34,642 bases of DNA, from the NCBI GenBank assembly GCA_964490015.1, contig CAZBBA010000040.1, forward strand, positions 1-34,642, read 5' to 3'. Positions within the stretch are counted from its first letter, which is position 1, and every line of letters starts with the position of its first letter. Of the stretch, positions 26,213 to 32,898 are shown piece by piece. This DNA comes from Perlabentimonas sp964490015 (GTDB lineage: Bacteria > Bacteroidota > Bacteroidia > Bacteroidales > Tenuifilaceae). The notes beneath the pieces are model-generated. The model was not told where the DNA came from, made no database searches, and saw nothing but the letters and a program-made list of their open reading frames with translations. A program made the translations under genes and the position numbers.

Positions 26213-26242
26213 TTGCGTTAACTCATCTATTGTTTACCTTTG
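26213..26242 (+). promoter_or_regulatory. Bacteroidota-type promoter of the DAHP synthase/chorismate mutase gene
   Basis: TTG (26213-26215), a 19-base spacer and TACCTTTG (26235-26242) match the -33/-7 consensus of the phylum's main sigma factor. The start of transcription would be near 26249, with a leader of about 58 bases before ATG 26307. Confidence 0.65.
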
Positions 26243-26306
26243 CATTGTGTAAGGAAACTTGTATTGTCGAAGTTATATCTCGAATAATCGATTATTAACT
26301 ATTTCA

Positions 26307-27404
26307 ATGAGCATTCTCCCAGTTTCACAGTGGTTTACCGGTGTTGAAAAACGCCCCGTGATAATTGCTGGCCCATGTAGTGCCGAGAGCCGCGAGCAGG
26401 TATTAAATACTGCCCGATCTATCGCATCGCTTGGAAAAGTTCAGGTTCTTAGGGCAGGCGTGTGGAAACCTAGATCGCGCCCCGGAACCTTTCAGGGTGT
26501 TGGAGAGCCAGCACTGGAGTGGTTATCGGAAGCCAAAAAGGAGACAGGGTTACTGCTGGCAGTTGAGGTGGCAACGCCTGAACATTTGGAGGTTGCATTG
26601 AAGTATGGCGTGGATATGTTTTGGGTAGGAGCCCGCACAACCTCAAACCCTTTCTCGGTAGATGAGCTGGCACGCGCCATGGCTGGAGTCGATAAGCCGG
26701 TGCTAATTAAAAATCCCATTCATCCCGATTTGGAGATGTGGATTGGCACCATCGAACGTTTTGCCCGTGTGGGCATTACTAAGCTGGGCGCAATTCACAG
26801 GGGGTTTTCCCCATTTCAAAAATCAAACTATCGTAACCTTCCAAAATGGGAGGTGCCCATCGATTTAAAAACCTACATCCCCGAACTTCCCATAATCTGC
26901 GATCCTAGTCATATTGCCGGCAAATGGGAGCTAATATTTAATATTGCCCAAAAGGCGCTCGATTTGTCGATGGATGGACTGATGATTGAATCGCACATTT
27001 GTCCCGAAAAAGCGCTTAGCGATGCCCGTCAGCAGGTAACACCACAAAAATTAGGGGAGATTCTTACCGACTTATCGTATCGAAAAATGTCGCCCACAAC
27101 CTCCGAGTCGATTGATGCGCTGGAGTCGATGCGCGAGAAGATCGATTCGCTCGATCTGCAGCTGTTGGAACTGCTTGCGCAGCGAATGACCATTGTGCGG
27201 CAGATAGGGGAGTATAAGCTACAGAATAATGTGGCTATCATGCAGCTCCGCCGTTGGGAGGAGATGATTAAAATGCGCGTAGAGGTGGGTGATACGCTTG
27301 GTTTAAGCCCGGAGTATGTGAAAGACCTGCTTAGGCTGGTTCACAAGGAATCCGTTCGCAAGCAGGCCGATATTATCTCCCCTAAGGATAAGGCCAGCGA
27401 GTAG
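26307..27404 (+). CDS. aroF: Bifunctional DAHP synthase / chorismate mutase
   Basis: A 365-residue fusion. Residues about 1-260 are a type I-beta DAHP synthase, which joins phosphoenolpyruvate and erythrose 4-phosphate in the first step of aromatic amino acid synthesis: VIIAGPCSAES, LRAGVWKPRSRPGTF, KNPIHPDLEMW, GAIHRGF and CDPSHIAGKW are all present. Residues about 275-360 are an AroQ-type chorismate mutase (MREKIDSLDLQLLELLAQRM, GEYK, RLVHKESVRKQ). A C-terminal mutase is known from Prevotella, where it acts as allosteric sensor of prephenate. The frame reaches TTG 26259, but that lies close to the promoter; ATG 26307 fits the family start. The symbol follows common usage for this type. It stands alone, with no other aro genes adjacent. 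Confidence 0.93.
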   Translation: MSILPVSQWFTGVEKRPVIIAGPCSAESREQVLNTARSIASLGKVQVLRAGVWKPRSRPGTFQGVGEPALEWLSEAKKETGLLLAVEVATPEHLEVALKYGVDMFWVGARTTSNPFSVDELARAMAGVDKPVLIKNPIHPDLEMWIGTIERFARVGITKLGAIHRGFSPFQKSNYRNLPKWEVPIDLKTYIPELPIICDPSHIAGKWELIFNIAQKALDLSMDGLMIESHICPEKALSDARQQVTPQKLGEILTDLSYRKMSPTTSESIDALESMREKIDSLDLQLLELLAQRMTIVRQIGEYKLQNNVAIMQLRRWEEMIKMRVEVGDTLGLSPEYVKDLLRLVHKESVRKQADIISPKDKASE

Positions 27405-27421
27405 CCAATTACCCCGTTTTT

Positions 27422-27673
27422 CTATATTTCAGTCAGTTTGTACTCGTAACCCTCCATAATGGGGTTCGATAGCACCTTGGCGCAGGCCTCGTTGATGCGC
27501 TCCATGGCAGCCTCTTTGGTGGGGGCCTCAATTTCGAGCGTAATATGCTTGCCAATGCGCACGTTCTCAACCTCCTTGTAACCGCTGTTCTGCATAACCA
27601 TTCCCACCGCTTTGCCTTGAGGATCAAGTAGTGCCTTTAGGGGCATAACGTTTATTTCAGCTACGAATTTCAT
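27422..27673 (-). CDS. purS: Phosphoribosylformylglycinamidine synthase subunit PurS
   Basis: An 83-residue protein covering the whole PurS family: MKFVAEINV start, LDPQGKAVGMVMQ (the DPQG box, about 17-29), VENVRIGKHITLEIEA and a CAKVLSNPIMEGYEYKL end. With PurL and PurQ it forms the three-part enzyme of the fourth purine step; PurS bridges the other two for ammonia transfer. Neither purL nor purQ is in this window, and the gene is convergent with the DAHP synthase gene, 17 bases from its stop. It is therefore an isolated purS. Confidence 0.9.
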   Translation of the reverse strand: MKFVAEINVMPLKALLDPQGKAVGMVMQNSGYKEVENVRIGKHITLEIEAPTKEAAMERINEACAKVLSNPIMEGYEYKLTEI

Positions 27674-27702
27674 GTTGTTTGTGTTTTACGTTTGGGTGTC
27701 GG

Positions 27703-27733
27703 CAAAGTTATGAAAAATTGGGCGAATAGCAAA
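27703..27733 (-). promoter_or_regulatory. Bacteroidota-type promoter of purS
   Basis: On the minus strand TTTG (27733-27730), exactly 19 bases, then TAACTTTG (27710-27703) fit the -33/-7 consensus. The -7 box ends 29 bases before the purS ATG, giving a leader of about 23 bases. Confidence 0.7.
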
Positions 27734-27875
27734 ACAGATTACCCTTAATGAATATAACTTTGAGGGAATGTGCCGAAAATTGAGTTTTGTGTAAAATTAT
27801 AGTTATTTGGTGTAAATGTAGACCTTAGATAAAGTATTTCTTCCTACTTTTAGTAATAATTTTATAGTCTAGGAT

Positions 27876-29069
27876 ATGCCAAAACATAGCGCAAATTTGC
27901 TTCATGCTGGTATTATCCAGCTTGAACTCAGGAAATTTGTTGCCCCAGAGTATGTCTTTGGAGCTGATGCTCGGCTTTTGGCCAGCAATTACTGCAAGCA
28001 GCTGGGAGCAAGAAAGGTGCTTTTGATTACCGATTCTGGCTTGGCGGCTACACCTTGGCTTGCCGACCTTCAGGATAACCTGTTGCAGAATGGTGTTGAG
28101 CATACTCTTTTTTCGTCCGTATCCCCAAATCCCAGAAATTTTGAGGTGATGGAAGGAGTTGATATATACCGGGCATCGGGTTGTAATATGATTTTGGCTT
28201 TGGGGGGTGGTAGTGTTATGGATTGCGCCAAGGGTATTGGAATCGTATCGACAAACCATAAACCAATAGATAAGTTTGAGGGAGTTGATAAGATTACCAC
28301 TCCAATGCCACCCCTAATTTGTATACCCACCACAGCCGGTACAGCTGCCGATTTATCACAATTCGCAATAATTAATAGGTTTGAGCATAAGTATAAAATG
28401 GCCATTATAAGTAAGGCCACCGTTCCCGATGTGGCGCTTATCGATCCTGTAGTGCTTACTACTATGGATTCCTTTCTAACTGCCTGTACCGGAATGGATG
28501 CCCTTTCTCATGCTTTTGAATCTTATGTTTCCAACGCTAGCTCCGCATTTACCGATTTGTATGCTCTTGAGGCAATAGGCCTGATTAATGCGAACCTTTT
28601 GGCTTCAATTCAAAATCCTTTTGATGTGCAGCTTCGGGGGCGAGTTATGCTAGGAAGCTTATATGCCGGATTAGCATTCTCCAATGCAAGTTTGGGTTGT
28701 GTTCACTCCCTTGCTCACAGCTTGGGTGGATACCTCGATTTACCCCATGGCGAGTGTAATGCCATACTTCTGCCCCATGTAGTTGATTACAATTTCAATA
28801 ATGCCCAGAGCAAATACATTGCTATTGCTCATAAACTTGGGGTTGATGTGAGCGATAAACCAATTTCGTCCATTAAAAAGCAATTGGTTAATTATATTCT
28901 CGACTTCAAGAGAAGCGTTGGTATTGTTTCAACCTTAGGTTCTAAAGGGGTCCTGAGCGATATTGTGGGCGCGTTGTCCGATAAAGCAATTAACGATCCA
29001 TGTAATGCCACTAACCCAAGAGTGCCAACCAAAGCCGATTTGGCAGCTATTTACTCCGAAGCAATATAA
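27876..29069 (+). CDS. ErcA-like iron-containing alcohol dehydrogenase (putative regulatory)
   Basis: A 397-residue cytoplasmic protein of the iron-containing alcohol dehydrogenase family. GGGSVMDCAKG (110-120) binds the nucleotide phosphates, PTTAGTAAD (151-159) is the family signature, and metal ligands are complete: Asp208 and His212 in MDALSHAFES, His277 in VHSLAHSLGG and His291 in LPHGECNA. The openings RKFVAPEYVFG and SVSPNPR, and LDLPHGECNA, match what I recall of ErcA, a dehydrogenase-like protein needed for regulation of ethanol oxidation in Pseudomonas and usually next to sensor kinases. Here it lies 5 bases before a PAS kinase gene. A catalytic role in alcohol or aldehyde turnover is the alternative. 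No good promoter is visible just upstream. Confidence 0.82.
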   Translation: MPKHSANLLHAGIIQLELRKFVAPEYVFGADARLLASNYCKQLGARKVLLITDSGLAATPWLADLQDNLLQNGVEHTLFSSVSPNPRNFEVMEGVDIYRASGCNMILALGGGSVMDCAKGIGIVSTNHKPIDKFEGVDKITTPMPPLICIPTTAGTAADLSQFAIINRFEHKYKMAIISKATVPDVALIDPVVLTTMDSFLTACTGMDALSHAFESYVSNASSAFTDLYALEAIGLINANLLASIQNPFDVQLRGRVMLGSLYAGLAFSNASLGCVHSLAHSLGGYLDLPHGECNAILLPHVVDYNFNNAQSKYIAIAHKLGVDVSDKPISSIKKQLVNYILDFKRSVGIVSTLGSKGVLSDIVGALSDKAINDPCNATNPRVPTKADLAAIYSEAI

Positions 29070-29074
29070 AGATT

Positions 29075-31282
29075 ATGGAAAACAGCTGGGATGAGTATAG
29101 GAAAAAGATAATTGGCTTGGGCGATACATCCATTAAAAAAAACTATTATCCTGAGCTGCAGGCAAAGGTTAGTGCCTTGGAGGCCAATCAGCAAAACCTA
29201 AGCGCTATTATCGATAGTATTAGTGATAGCATAGTAATTCATACCGTGAAAGGAACCCTGCTATCGCTTAACAAAAGAGCTGAGGAACTGCTAGGTATTG
29301 ATAGTGGAAAGATTGATTCTTACTCTTTGCTCGATTTCCTTAACCCGGAACTGAATCCCAATGATATTACATCCATTTGGCGACAAGCGGCTGAAGGTTC
29401 TACAAAAGTTTTTGAGTGTGAAATATGCCGACAGGGGACGGCTCAACTTATTGATGTGCAGATATCAGTAAGCCCTATAATCTGGAGCAATAGAAAAGCA
29501 TTGGTGGCGGTAATTCGCGATTTTACTGAGCGTAAGAAGTATGAAGATAGTATACTGCAAGCTAGAGAAGCAGCTAAGTCAAGCGAGGAAAAGTTTCGAA
29601 ACATAGTTGAACTGTCACCCGATGGAATATTTACGGTCTCATTAAATGGCAACATAATGTCTGTAAATAAGGCATTTGTTGAACTAACCGGGTATGATAG
29701 AGAAGAGTTTGTTGGAAAGTATTTGATGTCCATTCCCACCATTCTAAAGGAAGATCAGGCTAGCTATAAGTTGTTATTTCAATCAGCTGTGAAGGGTGAA
29801 CTGGACAAACCTTTTGAGTTGAGGTGGATTCATAAATCGGGCGAAATGCTATTTGGCGAAGCAAGAGTCTCAACTATTGCAAATGGCGAAAATGTATTTC
29901 TTCAGGTGGTAATAAGGGATGTTACCGATAGGCATAACGCGCAGGCGAAACTTAGGGAAAGCGAAGAGCGGTACGATTTGGCCATGCAGGCCGTTAACGA
30001 TGGCATTTGGGATTGGAACCTTAAAACGGGTCATGTGTATTTCGACAAAAGGTACTATACCATTGCTGGATACTCCCCCAATGAATTCTCTCACAACCTG
30101 AATGAGTGGAGAAGTCGTGTGCATCCTGAGGATTTGGATATCTGCTATAAGCAGATTCAGGAACGGCTCCATAAGGATTCCATGGGTTTCGACGTAGAAT
30201 TCCGTTTCCTTAGAAAGGATAAAACCTGGATGTGGATTAGGGGTAGAGGGAAGGTGGTGGAGTGGGATTCCAAAGGTGAAGTGGTCAGAATTATTGGCAC
30301 TCACTCCGATATAACTGATAGAAAGTTGCTCGAGTTTGAAATCCAGAAACACCAGGAAGATCTCGAATACCTTGTAAAAGCTCGAACCGAGGAGTTGCAA
30401 GCAGCCAACGAGGAGTTGCAAGCAGCCAACGATGAACTTTTTTACCAAAGAAAACACCTGCAAGACGCACTGGAAAAACTTAAGAATACGCAAAGACAGC
30501 TCGTCCTTTCAGAAAAGATGGCATCGCTTGGCATCCTAACATCGGGAATAGCCCACGAAATTAATAACCCTATCAATTTTATTAGTAGTGGTGTGGTTGG
30601 CCTTGAGATGGAGATTAACGAATTGATTTCTGCAATTCGAGAGTACTCAAATGCTTATACGAATCTTTGTCCCAACGATGAAATAGGGTTGTTGGGTCAA
30701 ATCAATGCTCAGTATGATGTGCAAGGGTCTTTGGTTAATATTCCCAAGCTTATTCAATCTATCAGAACAGGGGTAGATCGTACAATGTCAATCGTTAAGG
30801 GTCTCAGAACGTTTGCTCGGCTCGATGATGAGAATAAATCGGCTGCAAGCCTTAACGAACTTATAAATTCAGCATTAACAATTCTTTACAATAAATACAA
30901 GCATACCATTACGGTTAACACTAAACTATGTGCCAACGATCAAATTTATTGTTATCCCGGAAAGTTAGGTCAAGTATTCCTTAACATACTGGTTAATTCT
31001 ATACAAGCCATCGAGGGGGAGGGGGCAATAGTAATTGAAACAATCTATGTTAATGCAGAGGATAAATTCAAGATATCAATTAGCGATACAGGAAAAGGTA
31101 TTCCTGCTGGACTTGAACAGCGAATATTCGATCCCTTCTTTACAACCAAACCAGTTGGTGAGGGGACTGGGCTGGGCTTGTCAATTGTTCACGGAATTAT
31201 TTCCGATCACAATGGTGAAATTTTAGTTAATTCAAAAGAAGACGTAGGAACAGAGGTTACAATTTATTTACCTAAAAAGTAG
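29075..31282 (+). CDS. Triple-PAS cytoplasmic sensor histidine kinase
   Basis: A 735-residue soluble kinase. Three PAS/PAC units lie at about 35-155 (DSISDSIVIHT...RDFTERK), 168-288 (FRNIVELSPDGIFTVS...VIRDVTDR) and 294-417 (YDLAMQAVNDGIWDWNL...GTHSDITDRK); the third has the PAS_3 fold with VHPEDLD. A coiled coil (about 425-482) contains an exact heptad duplication. HisKA has His494 in GIAHEINNPINF; the ATPase domain has FLNILVNSIQAI (N box), DTGKGI and GEGTGLGLS. No membrane segment is present, so a cytoplasmic signal is sensed. Placed between an ErcA-like gene (5 bases) and an NtrC-type regulator gene (3 bases), it is almost surely the cognate kinase. NtrB-like HEINNP box fits a sigma54 partner. 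Confidence 0.92.
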   Translation: MENSWDEYRKKIIGLGDTSIKKNYYPELQAKVSALEANQQNLSAIIDSISDSIVIHTVKGTLLSLNKRAEELLGIDSGKIDSYSLLDFLNPELNPNDITSIWRQAAEGSTKVFECEICRQGTAQLIDVQISVSPIIWSNRKALVAVIRDFTERKKYEDSILQAREAAKSSEEKFRNIVELSPDGIFTVSLNGNIMSVNKAFVELTGYDREEFVGKYLMSIPTILKEDQASYKLLFQSAVKGELDKPFELRWIHKSGEMLFGEARVSTIANGENVFLQVVIRDVTDRHNAQAKLRESEERYDLAMQAVNDGIWDWNLKTGHVYFDKRYYTIAGYSPNEFSHNLNEWRSRVHPEDLDICYKQIQERLHKDSMGFDVEFRFLRKDKTWMWIRGRGKVVEWDSKGEVVRIIGTHSDITDRKLLEFEIQKHQEDLEYLVKARTEELQAANEELQAANDELFYQRKHLQDALEKLKNTQRQLVLSEKMASLGILTSGIAHEINNPINFISSGVVGLEMEINELISAIREYSNAYTNLCPNDEIGLLGQINAQYDVQGSLVNIPKLIQSIRTGVDRTMSIVKGLRTFARLDDENKSAASLNELINSALTILYNKYKHTITVNTKLCANDQIYCYPGKLGQVFLNILVNSIQAIEGEGAIVIETIYVNAEDKFKISISDTGKGIPAGLEQRIFDPFFTTKPVGEGTGLGLSIVHGIISDHNGEILVNSKEDVGTEVTIYLPKK
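30389..30430 (+). repeat. Exact 21-base tandem duplication in the kinase coiled coil
   Basis: Positions 30389-30409 and 30410-30430 are identical. Each copy encodes EELQAAN (residues 439-445 and 446-452), exactly one heptad, so frame and coil register are kept. Confidence 0.95.
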
Positions 31283-31285
31283 CAC

Positions 31286-32731
31286 GTGAGAAAGCTTTTG
31301 TATGTTGATGATGAACCCCACAACCTTTTTACTCTTGAGGTTGCCCTCAAGAAATGGTTTACGGTTATTACACTTGATAATCCTAATCAGGCTCTTACAG
31401 TAATTAAGGACGAGGGGGTTAAGGTGCTTCTTACCGATCAGCGTATGCCCAACCTTACTGGACTTGAGCTGGCTAAAGTTGTCCAAGAGCAGTTCCCCTC
31501 AGTGGTTATAATTATACTCACTGCATACGACGATAACGACACCATGCTTAAAGCCCTTAACCAAGGAGGAATTTTTAGGTATCTGCTAAAACCATGGAAT
31601 ATTCAGGATTTAGTACAAACTCTCGATAGCGCTTTTGAGGCCTACGAGTTGAGACGGAAGAATATTACCCTAATAAATGATTTGGTTGGACAGGTTAGGC
31701 GGTTGCAACTTGCATACGATGAGATAAATGCGCTTAAGCACAGGCTTGAGGAGGAGAATATACAGCTTAAGGATGAGTTTCTTGACAAGAGTATAACATC
31801 AGAAATAGTGGGGAAAAGTAAGGCTCTTAAATCGGTATTTAGACAAGCTCTGCAAGCCGCTAAATCTAACTCATCAATTCTTCTACTTGGAGAAACGGGT
31901 ACCGGTAAGGAACTTTTTGCCAAGGCAATACATATTAACAGCTCTCGAAAGGACAACTTGCTTGTGAAAATTAACTGTGCAGCAATTCCCGAAACATTAA
32001 TAGAAAGCGAACTTTTTGGCCACGAGAAAGGTGCTTTTACTGGTGCCGATAAGCTGAAGTATGGAAAGTTTGAGGTTGCTCACAGAGGAACCCTTTTCCT
32101 CGATGAAATTGGTGAACTCCCCTTAAGTATGCAGCCAAAACTGCTTAGAGTACTTCAGGAGGGAGAGTACGAGCGGATTGGCGGCAATAAGTTGATCGAA
32201 ACCGATTTTCGATTAATTACTGCTACAAATAGGAATCTTGAGCAAGAGGTTGAAAAGGGAACTTTCAGAAGCGATCTGTTTTACCGCCTCAACATACTCC
32301 CAATTACAATCCCCCCTTTACGCGAAAGGAAGGACGATATACCATTGATTGTTGAGCACTTTGTTGCAGCTTTAAACAGAGAGTCAGGTAGGCACATAAG
32401 CACTGTGCCCAAAAGGGTTATGGATAGTCTTATGGAATACCATTGGCCTGGGAATATCAGGGAACTTAGTAATGTTATTGAGCGTGCCTATGTTCTTAGT
32501 TCAGGAAGCAAACTCGACATTGGAAGCTGGTTTAACCCATTCAAGGAAAATATTCCTTCAAATCAAGAAATTGTTTCTCTTGTTGAGAGTGAAAAGCAGT
32601 GTATATTAAAAGCCCTTAAACATACAAAATGGCGAATACGAGGCAAGAATGGCGCTGCCGAAATCCTGAAGATTAACCCCACAACCCTAGAGTCAAGAAT
32701 GAAGAAGTTGGGCATTGCACGCCCAGCTTAA
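31286..32731 (+). CDS. NtrC-family sigma54-dependent response regulator
   Basis: A 481-residue activator starting at GTG 31286, 3 bases after the kinase stop. The receiver domain (1-120) has DDE (8-10), phospho-acceptor Asp51 in LLTDQRMP, Thr79 and Lys102 in YLLKPW. A coiled linker (about 135-168) leads to the AAA+ domain (172-400) with Walker A GETGTGKE (202-209), the sigma54-contact loop GAFTGA (249-254), LFLDEIGEL and the arginine-finger region FRSDLFYRLN. The end is a Fis-type helix-turn-helix (GKNGAAEILKINPTTLESRMKKLGI). All parts needed to drive sigma54 promoters are present. A likely target is the chemoreceptor gene 168 bases downstream. The FRYLLKPW receiver ending resembles HupR/HoxA-type regulators. 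Confidence 0.93.
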   Translation: MRKLLYVDDEPHNLFTLEVALKKWFTVITLDNPNQALTVIKDEGVKVLLTDQRMPNLTGLELAKVVQEQFPSVVIIILTAYDDNDTMLKALNQGGIFRYLLKPWNIQDLVQTLDSAFEAYELRRKNITLINDLVGQVRRLQLAYDEINALKHRLEEENIQLKDEFLDKSITSEIVGKSKALKSVFRQALQAAKSNSSILLLGETGTGKELFAKAIHINSSRKDNLLVKINCAAIPETLIESELFGHEKGAFTGADKLKYGKFEVAHRGTLFLDEIGELPLSMQPKLLRVLQEGEYERIGGNKLIETDFRLITATNRNLEQEVEKGTFRSDLFYRLNILPITIPPLRERKDDIPLIVEHFVAALNRESGRHISTVPKRVMDSLMEYHWPGNIRELSNVIERAYVLSSGSKLDIGSWFNPFKENIPSNQEIVSLVESEKQCILKALKHTKWRIRGKNGAAEILKINPTTLESRMKKLGIARPA

Positions 32732-32739
32732 ACTACTGC

Positions 32740-32771
32740 ATATCGTAGATATACGAAATATCGTAGATATA
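32740..32771 (+). promoter_or_regulatory. Tandem 14-base repeat, putative activator (UAS) site
   Basis: ATATCGTAGATATA occurs exactly at 32740-32753 and 32758-32771, starts 18 bases apart. Between and within them TCGTA and TACGA alternate (32743, 32752, 32761), giving dyads as expected for a dimeric Fis-type DNA-binding domain. The centre is about 100 bases before the predicted transcription start of the chemoreceptor gene. Confidence 0.5.
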
Positions 32772-32831
32772 TTATCTTCTTTACCTTCCGTGAGATTTTA
32801 TAACGTATACAAAATCAGGTTTTTGAATAGT

Positions 32832-32848
32832 TTGGTACGAATGGTGTT
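32832..32848 (+). promoter_or_regulatory. Sigma54-like -24/-12 site before the chemoreceptor gene
   Basis: TTGGTACG then AATG then GTGTT. The -24 GG (32834-32835) is followed by 10 bases and GT (32846-32847); the consensus is GG-N10-GC, so the -12 element is imperfect by one key base. The gap to ATG 32899 leaves a leader of about 40 bases. Confidence 0.4.
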
Positions 32849-32898
32849 CAGTAATAGCCAAACGAATACTAAACTAACAAAAACAGGAGGATAAAGTT

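Noticed and set aside
27674..27875. Sigma54 or housekeeping promoter for the ErcA-like gene
   Set aside because: No GG-N10-GC and only an imperfect TACTTTTA at 27845-27852 without a matching -33 box; not listed.
29870..30493. A 207-codon minus-strand open frame
   Set aside because: It is antisense to the PAS/coiled-coil part of the kinase gene, whose product has clear domains; the reverse frame shows none.
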